From: Rhizobium ruizarguesonis
GTDB taxonomy: Bacteria; Pseudomonadota; Alphaproteobacteria; Rhizobiales; Rhizobiaceae
Direction: 5' to 3'
DNA length: 64,000 nucleotides
NCBI RefSeq assembly: GCF_012349115.1
Contig: NZ_PQIG01000081.1
Coordinates: 1 to 64,000, forward strand
The notes under the pieces are model-generated. The model saw only the letters and a program-made list of their open reading frames with translations, was not told where the DNA came from and made no database searches. Both the position numbers and the translations under genes were made by a program. Shown piece after piece: positions 26,636 to 35,581 of this stretch (position 1 is the first letter of the stretch; each line of letters opens with the position of its first letter).

Positions 26636-28938
26636 ATGGCCGCAGACCTCCGTTTTCTCGCAGCCCGCATCTCCGCCGAAATCAACGCCCGGCCCGAACA
26701 GGCCAAAGCCGCCATCGAGCTGCTCGACGAGGGCGCAACCGTGCCCTTCATCGCCCGCTACCGCAAGGAAGTGACGGGCGGGCTGGACGACACGCAGCTG
26801 CGCAATCTCGCCGAGCGGCTGGTCTATCTGCGCGAACTCGAAGCCCGGCGCGACGCGATCGTCGAATCGATCACCGGCCAGGGCAAGATGACCGACGAGC
26901 TGATGACCAAGGTCGCAGGCGCCGAAACCAAGGCCGAGCTTGAAGATCTCTATCTGCCCTACAAGCCGAAGCGCCGCACGCGGGCCGAAATCGCCCGTGA
27001 ACGCGGCCTCGGCCCGCTCGCCGAGATGATCCTCGCCGACCGCGCCAAGGAACCGGCGGTGCTGGCCGAAGGCTTCGTCAACGCTGATGTGCCCGATGTG
27101 AAGACGGCGCTGGAAGGCGCGCGCGATATCATCGCCGAAGGCATTGCCGAAAATGCCGACCTGCTCGGCAAGTTGCGCGCTCATATGCGCCAGGCCTCTC
27201 TGCTGAAGGCGAAAGTCGTCGACGGCAAGCAGGCGACCGGCGAGAAGTTTTCCGATTATTTCGATCATTCCGAACGCTGGGCGACCGCCCCCGGCCACCG
27301 CGCGCTCGCCATGCTGCGCGGCTGGAACGAGGAGGTGCTGACGCTGACGATCGAGGCCGACGCCGAGACCGCCTCTCCGAACAAGCCGGTCGAGCGCATG
27401 ATCGTGGCGGCCTACGAGATCGGTACCAGCCGTCCCGGCGACCGCTGGAGGTCGCAAGCTGGACCTGGCGCGTCAAGCTTTCCATGTCGCTCTCGCTCGA
27501 CCTGATGCGGGAACTGCGCGAAAGGGCCGAAGAGGAGGCGATCCATGTCTTCGCCCGCAATCTCAAGGACCTGCTGCTGGCTGCACCCGCCGGCTCGCGC
27601 GCGACGATGGGTCTCGATCCCGGCATCCGCACCGGCGTCAAGGTCGCCGTCGTCGACGGCACCGGCAAGGTGGTGGCGACATCGACCGTCTATCCCTTCC
27701 AGCCGAGGAACGACGTGCGCGGCGCCCAGGTCGAGCTCGCCTCGCTGATCCGCAAGCACAATGTCGAGCTGATCTCGATCGGCAACGGCACCGGCAGCCG
27801 CGAAACCGAAAAGCTGGTGGCCGACATGCTCGCCGAGTTGCCGGCGCCGAAGCCGACCAAGGTCATCGTGTCGGAAGCCGGCGCTTCGGTCTATTCCGCC
27901 TCGGCGACCGCTGCTGCTGAATTCCCCGATCTCGACGTGTCGCTGCGCGGCGCCGTCTCCATCGCCCGGCGCCTGCAGGATCCACTGGCCGAACTCGTCA
28001 AGATCGAACCGAAGTCGATCGGTGTCGGCCAGTATCAGCATGACGTCGACCAGCAGAAGCTGTCGCGTTCGCTCGATGCCGTGGTGGAAGACGCCGTGAA
28101 TGCCGTCGGTGTCGATCTCAACACCGCGTCTGCGCCGCTGCTATCTCGAGTCTCCGGCCTCGGTCCGTCGATTGCCGACGCCATTGTCCGTCACCGCGAC
28201 AGCGAAGGCCGTTTCGAGAGCCGGCGGGATCTGTTGAAGGTCGCGAGACTCGGCGGCCGCACCTTCGAGCAATGCGCCGGTTTCCTGCGCATCCCCAACG
28301 GCAAGGAGCCGCTCGATTCCTCCTCGGTGCACCCGGAGGCCTACGGCGTCGCCAAGAAGATCGTCGCTGCCTGCGGCCGCGATCTGCGCGCGCTGATGGG
28401 CGACAGCGCCGTCTTGAAATCGGTTGATCCGCGCCAGTTTATCGACGAGAAATTCGGCCTGCCGACGGTCAGGGACATCATCGCGGAGCTGGAAAAGCCT
28501 GGTCGCGACCCGCGTCCGAGCTTCAAGACCGCGACCTTCGCCGAGAGCGTCAACGAAATTTCCGACCTGACGCCTGGCATGGTGCTGGAAGGCACGGTGA
28601 CCAATGTCGCCGCCTTCGGCGCCTTCGTCGATATCGGCGTGCACCAGGATGGTCTGGTGCATGTGTCCCAGCTTGCCGATCGCTTCGTCAAGGATCCCCA
28701 CGAGGTCGTCAAGGCGGGCGATGTCGTCAAGGTGCGGGTTGTCGAAGTCGATGCCAAGCGCAAGCGCATCGGTCTTTCGATGAAGCGCGATGACGGCTCC
28801 TCAGCGCCGCCGCCGCGTGGTGATTCTCGTCCAAACCAAGGGTCGCGGCCGCAGAACGAACGCCGGCCTGCGGCTCAGAAACCGGAGAGCCAAGGCGCCT
28901 TCGGTGCGGCGCTTGCCGAAGCGATGAAGCGAAAATAA
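26636..28938 (+). pseudogene. tex: Tex-like RNA-binding transcription accessory protein, frameshifted
   Basis: Two overlapping frames together cover a Tex protein. The first frame (from ATG 26636) matches the Tex N-terminus (ARISAEINARPEQAKAAIEL; GATVPFIARYRKEVTGGLDD) and runs true up to about 27448 (EIGTSRPGDRW), then ends at 27505. The second frame picks up at about 27450 with VASWTWRVKLSMSLSLDLMR and continues through the YqgF-like domain (GLDPGIRTGVKVAVVDGTGK), the helix-hairpin-helix (LNTASAPLLSRVSGLGPSIA) and a C-terminal S1 domain (MVLEGTVTNVAAFGAFVDIG). The shift equals loss of one base modulo three. Either a real mutation or a sequencing error is possible; an internal start at 27484 could yield a C-terminal fragment. 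Confidence 0.85.
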
Positions 28939-29071
28939 GGGTTTAGCCGGTATTTCGGCAAAAATGCAACAGTTTGGCAGCGTTCTGAACGGAGTGCTAA
29001 ATCCGGCGCTTGTATGGCGAAAGAGAGCCACTAAGTTGATGTGACCATCCTGTCACATTTGCGAGGCGTCC

Positions 29072-30331
29072 ATGGCGTCGGCATTCTTATCGATCGTCCA
29101 GCAAATCGTCCGCAAGGGTTCGTTGAAACTTACCCTTGCCAATGGCGAAACCCACACTATCGGCGACGGCACGGGTGAACCCGTTGTGGCCCGCCTTGCC
29201 GATCAGGAGGCCGAGGACGCCATCCGGCGCGACCCGGCCATGAAGCTCGGCGAAATGTACATGCAAGGCCGGTTCATTCTCGAACAGGGCAACATCTACG
29301 ATTTCCTGTCGCTGGTGAAACAGAACACCACCAATGAAATCTTCGATTTCAAGATGGCGGCACTGCTCCTCGGCCGCATTGCCTGGCAGCAGCTGAAGAG
29401 CCGCATGCCGGTCAATCGCAACAAGCACAATGTCGCCCATCATTACGACCTGTCGGCCAAGCTCTTCGATCTTTTCCTCGACGAGGACTGGCAATATTCC
29501 TGCGCCTATTTCGAACCGGCCGGCATCAGTCTCGATGAGGCGCAGCTCGCCAAGAAGCGCCATATCGCCGCCAAGCTTCTGCTTGAGCCGAACCAGCGCA
29601 TCCTCGAGATCGGCTCCGGCTGGGGCGGCATGGGCATGTACCTGACGGAGGCGACCGACGGTGCCGATTTCACCGGCATTACGCTGAGCGAAGAGCAGCT
29701 CAAGGTCTCCCGTGCGCGCGCTGAAAAGCGCGGCCTTGCCGACCGTGTGCGTTTCGAACTGCAAGACTACCGCACCATGACGGGCAGGAAGTTCGACCGC
29801 ATCGTCTCGGTCGGCATGTTCGAACATGTCGGTATCGGCAATTACGGCAATTTCTTCCGGAAGGTATCGGATCTCCTCGACGACAACGGCGTCATGGTGC
29901 TGCATTCGATCGGCCGTCCGAAGCCGAGCTTCGGCACCAATGCCTTCATCGAGAAGTACATCTTCCCGGGCGGCTACATCCCTTCCGTCGGCGAGGTCGT
30001 GCCGCCGCTCGAGAAGGCCGGGCTGCTGGTCAAGGATATCGAGATCCTGCCGCTGCATTATGCCTATACGCTGCGCCATTGGCGCGAGCGTTTCGTGGCA
30101 CGCAAGGCCGAAGCGGTGGCGCTTTACGACGAGCAATTCTTCCGCATGTGGGAATTCTATCTGGCGGGTTCGGAAATGGGTTTCCGTTGGGACGAGCTCT
30201 TCATCTTCCAGATCCAGATCGCCAAGAACCAGTTCGCCGTTCCCGACAATCGCAACTATATTGAGCGGAACGAAGCCAAGCTGAAGGAATTCGAGGCGAC
30301 ACGCGCACCGCTGGAAAAGGTGACGTTCTGA
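29072..30331 (+). CDS. cfa: Cyclopropane-fatty-acyl-phospholipid synthase family protein
   Basis: A 419-residue SAM-dependent methyltransferase that would add a methylene group across lipid double bonds at the membrane. Motifs: NVAHHYDLSAKLFDLFLDED, WQYSCAYFEP, the SAM loop ILEIGSGWGGMGMYLTE, FTGITLSEEQLKVSRARAEK and VSVGMFEHVGIGNYGNFFRK. It has the full family length. The gene starts 133 bases after tex. Rhizobia often have several Cfa paralogues, so its exact substrate is uncertain. Confidence 0.88.
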   Translation: MASAFLSIVQQIVRKGSLKLTLANGETHTIGDGTGEPVVARLADQEAEDAIRRDPAMKLGEMYMQGRFILEQGNIYDFLSLVKQNTTNEIFDFKMAALLLGRIAWQQLKSRMPVNRNKHNVAHHYDLSAKLFDLFLDEDWQYSCAYFEPAGISLDEAQLAKKRHIAAKLLLEPNQRILEIGSGWGGMGMYLTEATDGADFTGITLSEEQLKVSRARAEKRGLADRVRFELQDYRTMTGRKFDRIVSVGMFEHVGIGNYGNFFRKVSDLLDDNGVMVLHSIGRPKPSFGTNAFIEKYIFPGGYIPSVGEVVPPLEKAGLLVKDIEILPLHYAYTLRHWRERFVARKAEAVALYDEQFFRMWEFYLAGSEMGFRWDELFIFQIQIAKNQFAVPDNRNYIERNEAKLKEFEATRAPLEKVTF

Positions 30332-30335
30332 TTCC

Positions 30336-30365
30336 GCGGAAGTGCCGCTTCCGCTGGCGGTTTTG
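30336..30365 (+). terminator. Possible terminator after cfa
   Basis: GCGGAAG (30336-30342) pairs with CTTCCGC (30348-30354), followed by TGGCGGTTTTG. A weak intrinsic terminator is possible. Confidence 0.35.
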
Positions 30366-30398
30366 CCGGGGGACCGATTTTCATGAAAGGACGTGCCG

Positions 30399-30980
30399 AT
30401 GAGCAGTGCGTTTCCCGAGATCTATCTGGTCCGCCACGGTGAAACCGAATGGAGCCTGTCCGGGCGCCATACCGGACGCAGCGATATTCCCCTGACGGCG
30501 AATGGCGAGGAGGCCGCCCGCAAACTCGCCGACCGGCTGGCGGGCCTTACCTTCTCCGCCGTCTGGTCGAGCCCGTCCGAGCGGGCCCGCAAGACCTGCA
30601 CGCTCGCCGGCTTCGGCTCGGACGCGGTGATCAAGGACGATCTCGCCGAATGGGATTATGGCGCTTATGAAGGCATCACGACCAAGGCGATCCTTGCCGA
30701 CCGCCCCGGCTGGCAGCTCTTTCGCGACGGCTGCCCGAACGGCGAGTTTGCCGCCGATGTCGGCGCCCGCGCAGACGCCGTCATCCATGCGCTTCGCCAA
30801 GCGGCCGGCACCATCCTGATCTTCTCGAGCTCGCATTTCCTGCGGGTGCTCGCTGCCCGCTGGCTCGGCCTTCCGCCGGAAGGCGGCGCGCGTTTCGTGC
30901 TCGATACCGCGAGCATCAGCGTGCTCGGCTATGAGCACGACCTGACCGAACCCGTCATCCGCCGGTGGAACCAGAGATAG
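30399..30980 (+). CDS. Histidine phosphatase family protein
   Basis: A 193-residue phosphoglycerate-mutase-like phosphatase. The catalytic motif YLVRHGETEWSLSGRHTGRS sits at the N-terminus, SSPSERARKTC provides the second arginine, and SSSHFLRVLAARWLGLPP the second histidine. The acid/base segment is EWDYGAYEG. The substrate cannot be deduced. ATG 30399 follows AAGGA by seven bases; the upstream GTG is less likely. Confidence 0.85.
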   Translation: MSSAFPEIYLVRHGETEWSLSGRHTGRSDIPLTANGEEAARKLADRLAGLTFSAVWSSPSERARKTCTLAGFGSDAVIKDDLAEWDYGAYEGITTKAILADRPGWQLFRDGCPNGEFAADVGARADAVIHALRQAAGTILIFSSSHFLRVLAARWLGLPPEGGARFVLDTASISVLGYEHDLTEPVIRRWNQR

Positions 30981-31034
30981 GGAAGCTGCGGCAGCGGGTT
31001 TGCGGAGTTCGATAGCAGATGCCGCCAGCCGTGT

Positions 31035-31245
31035 CTCATCCGACCCTTCGGGCCACCTTCTCCCCGAGGGGAGAAGAGGCAGCAAGGCGCGCCGTCACTG
31101 CCAAACGAACCCGCCTGCTCAACGGCACTGCCAAACAATGGGGTCGGTGACGAAGCGGCATTTTCCCTCTTCTCCCCAGCGGGGGTCCGAAGGACGGGTC
31201 GAGACCCGCGGCTCGACCCCGGTCGGTGCCCGTAGGGCGGATGAG
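31035..31245. repeat. Mosaic repeat family E, split by the IS110 element
   Basis: Left part of a family E element: CTTCTCCCCGAGGGGAGAAG hairpin, GGGGTCCGAAGGACGGGTCG, AGACCCGCGGCTCGACCCCG and GGTGCCCGTAGGGCGGATGA ending in G at 31245. The continuation GGGGCCGCACGGCAC is found at 32422 on the far side of the insertion sequence, so the repeat was whole before insertion. Confidence 0.75.
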
Positions 31246-31260
31246 CATCTGTGTTTGGTG

Positions 31261-32214
31261 TCAAGGTGGATTTGGTGTCCAGATACGGTTTTTAGTGATG
31301 AGGGTATTTGCGAGCACGATGAGCTTTCGCATGACGGCGACGAGGACGACCTTGTTGGGTTTCCCGGCCTTCTTCAGTCTTTCGGCGAAGTGCGCGAGGT
31401 CGGGGTTGTGACGGGAGGCGGACAGGGCAGCCATGTAGATGGCGTTCCTGGGTGCGGGGCGTCCGCCCCTGATGGCGCGATGTCCGGCCCGCTCGCCACT
31501 TTCGCAGGCGAGCGGCGCAAGGCCAGCCAGCATGGCCGCCTGCTTGCCGGAGCAGGCGCCAAGTTCGCAAAGGCCAGCGATCAGGCTTGCGGCGGTGACG
31601 GCACCGATGCCGGGAATGGAGATGAGGATGTCGAGGCGGCGGCGCATCTCGGGCTCGGCGCCGATGCTGCGCTCGATCTCGGCATCCAGTCTTGCGATAT
31701 GGGTATCGAGCGCGGCAAGCCGGCGCGTCAGTTCCTTGCGCAGGAAGGCGGTCACGGCCGTCTTCATCCGGTTGGACAGGGCGGTGCGTTCGCCGTTGGC
31801 CGCAGATCGCGCATTGACCAGTTCCTGCAGGGCTTCCAGCGCTTGGTCCTGCGGTGGGGTCTGTGCGGGCTTGAGGGCTTCTCCCATGATGGCCAAAAGC
31901 CGCGCATCGAGCCGATCGGTCTTGGCGAGAAAGCCGCAAGCTTTGGCAAACAGCCGGGCGCGCAACGGATCGACGACCGACACGTAAAAGCCATCGGCAT
32001 GCAGAGAACGCTGAACGGCGCGATGCCACTTGCCGGTCGCTTCCATGACGATGTGCAGCGCCGAGCGCGGCATCTGGTCAAGCGCATCGAGCTCCCGCTT
32101 GAGGCGGCGCAGACCGGCCGTGCCATTGGTCACCCGAAAACTGCGGCCGAGAGGATGCAAATGAATGTCCAGCCACTCTTTACAGACATCGATACCGACA
32201 TAAACTGTCGCCAT
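31261..32214 (-). CDS. IS110-family transposase (DEDD recombinase)
   Basis: A 317-residue recombinase. The RuvC-like N-terminal domain carries the acidic set D9 (VGIDVCKEWLD), E59 (VMEATGKWH), D100 and D103 (KTDRLDARLL). A coiled region follows (residues 125-190). The C-terminal Tnp domain has LISIPGIGAVTAASLIAG and PLACESGERAGHRAIRGG, where S239 corresponds to the catalytic serine of the family. No stop or frameshift is present, so the enzyme could be active. The ATG at 32214 is preferred; upstream ATGs at 32247 and 32265 would run into the structured RNA region. Confidence 0.93.
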   Translation of the reverse strand: MATVYVGIDVCKEWLDIHLHPLGRSFRVTNGTAGLRRLKRELDALDQMPRSALHIVMEATGKWHRAVQRSLHADGFYVSVVDPLRARLFAKACGFLAKTDRLDARLLAIMGEALKPAQTPPQDQALEALQELVNARSAANGERTALSNRMKTAVTAFLRKELTRRLAALDTHIARLDAEIERSIGAEPEMRRRLDILISIPGIGAVTAASLIAGLCELGACSGKQAAMLAGLAPLACESGERAGHRAIRGGRPAPRNAIYMAALSASRHNPDLAHFAERLKKAGKPNKVVLVAVMRKLIVLANTLITKNRIWTPNPP

Positions 32215-32224
32215 CGCGGTGCGT

Positions 32225-32385
32225 TCGGACGATACCTTGCCTTGCATACGGGACCTGCTCCCCACTATCTGTTCAGGACAAACGCGAAGGACGGGCGGAC
32301 CAGGCTCATCCCCGGTTCAAGCCAAGGGGGTTACGGTCCCGCCCGTCCGACCCCTGGGGGATGGCCATCCCCCAGGGGTCGCACC
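32225..32385 (-). ncRNA. Candidate bridge RNA of the IS110 element
   Basis: Read on the transposase strand, the order is: a perfect 32-base palindrome (32349-32380, arms GACCCCTGGGGGATGG and complement); a 13-bp stem (32335-32348 with 32289-32301, one bulge) closing a 33-base loop; then a second structured region with an internal GGGA/TCCC hairpin. The first loop holds CCCCCT (32325-32330) and GGATGAG (32305-32311), which match the two halves of the insertion site. The second holds ACAGAT (32267-32272) and ATGCAAG (32241-32247), which match the two ends of the element. This is the guide layout known for IS621-type bridge RNAs. Transcript ends are estimates. Confidence 0.7.
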
Positions 32386-32552
32386 CATCATCAAACAATG
32401 AATGCAGTTTGAACATGCAAGGGGGCCGCACGGCACGCCTTTCATTAGCGCCCGTCGTTTCGCCGTGGTTAACATTGGGGTAACGAGATCAGGATAGATG
32501 TAACGAGCGCCGCCCTCCGCGGCTTTGTTTTTGCGTTTTCTGGAGTGCGGAC

Positions 32553-33365
32553 GTGTCTCATCGATCAGTCGTATCGATCTCTCTGGCTATTGCCCTTTCT
32601 TCTTTTGGTTCGGCCGCCGCGCAGGAAAGTGGCCAGCACTTCTGGTCCGGCGACTGGTATCTGAGCGTCGGCGTCGCCGGCTTCTCCGCCCCGAAATTCG
32701 AGGGCTCGTCGCACAATGAATTCAAGTTCAGCCCGTTGATCTCGGTTGGCCGCCAGGGCGCCGGCCCGCGTTTTGCCTCGCGCAACGACAACCCTTCTTT
32801 CGCCCTCATTGACAAGGGTGCCTTTCGTGCCGGCATCGTCGGCAGGTTCGTGCCGTCGCGCGATGACAGCGACGGCAGCGAGCTGAAGGGCTTGAAGAAG
32901 GTCAAATGGGGCGCGGAAGCCGGCGCTTTCCTAGAGGTTTACCCGACCGATTTCCTTCGCGCCCGCGCCGAAGTCCGCCAGGGCATCCGCTCGCATGACG
33001 GCATCGTCGCCGATCTCGCGGTCGATGCCTTCACCGATATTGCGCCAGACCTGCAACTATCAGGCGGTCCGCGCGCGACCTTTGCCACCAGCGGCTACTA
33101 CGACGCCTATTACGGCGTCAACGCCAAGCAGGCGGCGGCAAGCGGCCTTGATCCTTACAAGCCCTCATCGGGCATCCAGTCCTATGGCGCCGGCACGGCG
33201 CTCACCTGGAAGGCGACGGAAAACCTCTCGGCGAGTTCCTTCCTCGAATATAAGCGGCTGGCGGGTCCTGCCGCCGACAGCAGTCTCGTGCGCGAGCGCG
33301 GCTCGAAGAACCAGGTCCTGATCGGGGTCTCGGCGACCTACAAGTTCAATTTTTCCCTGCAGTGA
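32553..33365 (+). CDS. MipA/OmpV family outer-membrane protein
   Basis: A 270-residue exported protein. The signal peptide (SISLAIALSSFGSAAAQ) is followed by WYLSVGVAGFSAPKFEGSSH, the FSPLISVGRQG strand and alternating amphipathic strands up to a terminal SATYKFNFSLQ, consistent with a small outer-membrane beta-barrel with an aromatic end. The family is described as an MltA-interacting scaffold or porin-like. The start codon is GTG at 32553 after TGGAG. The IS110 element lies 130 bases upstream and may affect its expression. Confidence 0.82.
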   Translation: MSHRSVVSISLAIALSSFGSAAAQESGQHFWSGDWYLSVGVAGFSAPKFEGSSHNEFKFSPLISVGRQGAGPRFASRNDNPSFALIDKGAFRAGIVGRFVPSRDDSDGSELKGLKKVKWGAEAGAFLEVYPTDFLRARAEVRQGIRSHDGIVADLAVDAFTDIAPDLQLSGGPRATFATSGYYDAYYGVNAKQAAASGLDPYKPSSGIQSYGAGTALTWKATENLSASSFLEYKRLAGPAADSSLVRERGSKNQVLIGVSATYKFNFSLQ

Positions 33366-33393
33366 TTGACGGCGCCACGGGCCTTTCCGCGTA

Positions 33394-33466
33394 CGCGGCG
33401 CTGTAACGCTTTGAATTTGCACATAATTCATCCCTGGATCGATTCCAGTCTGAGGAATGATGCAAG
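33394..33466. repeat. Family D repeat, diverged copy
   Basis: CGCGGCGCTGTAACGCTTTG followed by AATTTGCACATAATTCATCC and an imperfect stem around GGATCGATTCC. It corresponds to the right part of the elements at 42137 and 62350. It lies between mipA and ubiA. Confidence 0.5.
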
Positions 33467-33514
33467 TGGCATTGCAATGATCGCTTCTTGACCGGATCGG
33501 CGGCCCGCCGCTAG

Positions 33515-34483
33515 ATGAGCGGCATGCACGATACCGGCGATTTCAACGATCGCGTCTCCGACGCACCTTCCGACAACTGGGTCTACCGGATCCTGCCGCC
33601 ATGGCTTTGGCCCTATGCGCAGCTCGCGCGCTGGGATCGCCCGATCGGCTGGCAGCTCTTGATGTGGCCGTGCTTCTGGTCGGCAACGCTTGCCGCCAAT
33701 GCGGCGATCGGTGAGGGGATCTATTCCGGCAGTGTGCTGGTGTCTCACCTGTTCCTCTATTTCATCGGCGCTGTCGCCATGCGCGGCGCCGGCTGCACCT
33801 ATAACGATCTTGTCGACCACGAGATCGACATGGAAGTGGCGCGCACGCGGTCGCGTCCGCTCCCCTCCGGCCGCGTCACGCGCCGACGGGCGAAGATCTT
33901 CATCGGTTTGCAGGCGCTGGTCGGCCTGTTCGTGCTGCTGCAGTTCAACTGGCTCAACGTCTTCCTCGGCGTGCTCTCGCTCGCGATCGTGGCACTTTAT
34001 CCCTATGCCAAACGCTTCACCGACTGGCCGCAATTTTACCTCGGACTTGCCTTCTCCTGGGGCGCGCTGATGGGCTGGGCCGGCATTTTCGGCAGTCTCT
34101 CCTTCGCCGCCATCCTGCTCTACGCCGCCTCCGTCGCCTGGACGATCGGTTATGACACGATCTACGCGCATCAGGACAAGGAGGATGACGAGCTCATCGG
34201 CGTCCGCTCCACCGCGCGCCTGTTCGGCGATAGGACTCGGCAATGGCTGATCGGCCTTTATGGACTGACGCTGGTGCTGATGTTTATCGCTTTCGCTCTC
34301 GCCGGCGCCAATCTCATCGCTTTCCTGGCCTTGCTCGGTGCGGCCGGCATGTTCGCCTGGCAGATCGTCCGGCTCGACATCGACGATGCCGCCCAATGCC
34401 TGGCGCTCTTCAAATCGAACAATCGCGTCGGCCTGATCATCTTCTTTGGCCTCTTCGTCTCGCTGCTGTTTGCCATTCCCTGA
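33515..34483 (+). CDS. ubiA: 4-hydroxybenzoate polyprenyltransferase
   Basis: A 322-residue integral membrane prenyltransferase that attaches the polyprenyl chain to 4-hydroxybenzoate in ubiquinone synthesis. The first metal-binding motif is CTYNDLVDHEIDMEVARTRS (NDxxDxxxD) and the second YDTIYAHQDKEDDELIGVRS (DxxxD). About eight or nine helices are visible, and PIGWQLLMWPCFWS is typical of UbiA. It would use the product of the polyprenyl synthase encoded at 7.2 kb. Confidence 0.93.
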   Translation: MSGMHDTGDFNDRVSDAPSDNWVYRILPPWLWPYAQLARWDRPIGWQLLMWPCFWSATLAANAAIGEGIYSGSVLVSHLFLYFIGAVAMRGAGCTYNDLVDHEIDMEVARTRSRPLPSGRVTRRRAKIFIGLQALVGLFVLLQFNWLNVFLGVLSLAIVALYPYAKRFTDWPQFYLGLAFSWGALMGWAGIFGSLSFAAILLYAASVAWTIGYDTIYAHQDKEDDELIGVRSTARLFGDRTRQWLIGLYGLTLVLMFIAFALAGANLIAFLALLGAAGMFAWQIVRLDIDDAAQCLALFKSNNRVGLIIFFGLFVSLLFAIP

Positions 34484-34531
34484 TTGGGACGAACCGGGCG
34501 CGGGCGATTGTCCCCAGACAGCAGGATTGGT

Positions 34532-35509
34532 CTAGCAGGCATTCGTGTTGTGCTTTATGGCAGATGGAAGCCATGCCTCGATCTGTTGATCCGTGAGGTT
34601 AGCACCACACAACATAGTCGCTACACGGCAGCCTTTCAGAGCAGATGCCTGCGCAAGAATAGCAGCGAGCCCCGCCGCTCCGGCTGGTTCGACGAGACGC
34701 TTCCATGTGTCATGAGCAAACCGCATTGCATCGAGAAGCTGATCGTCATCCACGAGAACGACGTCATCGATCGCGTCCTTAAGCCAGCCGACGGCCGACG
34801 GGACGGGAATCCGCACAGCAATTCCATCGGCAATCGTGCGTGCCTCCGGCGTTGAGATCACGTCACCCGCATTGTAGGAGAGAGCCATGCAAGGTGCGCC
34901 CTTTGCGGCGACGGCGACGACCCTTGTTCGCGGTGATCGTGATTTGAACCAGCACCCTATTCCGGCCGCCAGAGCACCGTTGCCAAGCGGAATGAAAACG
35001 GCGTCGATATCTTCGACCTCTTCCGTCAGCTCCGCCGCAATCGTTCCTGCTCCTTCGGCAATGGCGGCACTCGCTCCGTCCTCGACGAACTGCAGCTTCC
35101 GTTCGGCGGCGTAGATTTTGGCGGCCTCCTTTGCAGCGTCAAAATCTTCTCCGGCGAGAAAGACTTCTGCCCCAAACCGGCGCATGGCTTCGATCTTCAA
35201 CGGATTGGCGTTGATACTGGCGAACACGACCAGAGATCGCCCATGCCGCGCGGCATTGTAAGCAAGCCCCTGACCGAAATTCCCGGCTGATGCCGTGATC
35301 AGAGGCGTTCTATCGCCGGCGACGTCGGCGAGAAAATACCCCGTGCCGCGCCCCTTGAAGCTGCGGATCGGATTTTCCGTTTCGTCCTTGGCGACGAGCG
35401 ACAGCGCGAGCCTGTCAGAACGCAACAGATTGGTGTTGAGGAAAATCGGATCGATTTTCTGGCGAGCATCGTCGATTTTGACGGCTGAAAGAGGTGCTTG
35501 TTTTGTCAT
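34532..35509 (-). CDS. Threonine/serine dehydratase-like PLP enzyme
   Basis: A 325-residue fold-type II PLP enzyme. The lysine motif is ENPIRSFKGRGTGYFLADVA (K in SFKGRG), the substrate loop TASAGNFGQGLAYNAARHGR, and the phosphate-binding loop IPLGNGALAAGIG. It lacks the ACT-like regulatory domain of biosynthetic threonine deaminase, so a catabolic ammonia-lyase or racemase role is likely. The ATG at 35509 faces an Lrp/AsnC gene 88 bases away, a common regulator-target pair. Confidence 0.82.
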   Translation of the reverse strand: MTKQAPLSAVKIDDARQKIDPIFLNTNLLRSDRLALSLVAKDETENPIRSFKGRGTGYFLADVAGDRTPLITASAGNFGQGLAYNAARHGRSLVVFASINANPLKIEAMRRFGAEVFLAGEDFDAAKEAAKIYAAERKLQFVEDGASAAIAEGAGTIAAELTEEVEDIDAVFIPLGNGALAAGIGCWFKSRSPRTRVVAVAAKGAPCMALSYNAGDVISTPEARTIADGIAVRIPVPSAVGWLKDAIDDVVLVDDDQLLDAMRFAHDTWKRLVEPAGAAGLAAILAQASALKGCRVATMLCGANLTDQQIEAWLPSAIKHNTNAC

Positions 35510-35532
35510 GGAGAGATGGTATGAGTTTTCGA

Positions 35533-35581
35533 CGCGGGAAAACCGCGCCGATAGAAAAATTATAGCGGATTTTCCGCATAA
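35533..35581. promoter_or_regulatory. Candidate Lrp/AsnC operators in the divergent promoter
   Basis: Two dyads lie in the 88-base gap: CGCGGGAAAACCGCG (35533-35547, perfect 5-bp arms) and TTATAGCGGATTTTCCGCAT (35560-35579, GCGGA/TCCGC arms with TTAT/ATAA flanks). Their position between the dehydratase and regulator genes suggests binding by the regulator. Confidence 0.45.

Larger units (their letters stand above)
31246..32421 (-). mobile_element. IS110-family insertion sequence with bridge-RNA-like region
   Basis: An element of about 1176 bp containing one transposase gene and a 200-base structured non-coding region upstream of it. Its edges are inferred from the interrupted family E repeat. 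Uninterrupted copies read GGCGGATGAGGGGGCC; here the left junction is GGCGGATG-AG-CATCTG and the right junction ATGCA-AG-GGGGCC, so both ends carry the dinucleotide AG (CT on the transposase strand). No terminal inverted repeats or longer target duplication are seen, as expected for IS110. The boundary could shift by a base or two because of the G run. Confidence 0.82.

Noticed and set aside
31251..31277. Direct repeats TTTGGTGTC near the left end of the IS110 element
   Set aside because: Two short copies 17 bases apart; no evidence that they are functional terminal repeats.
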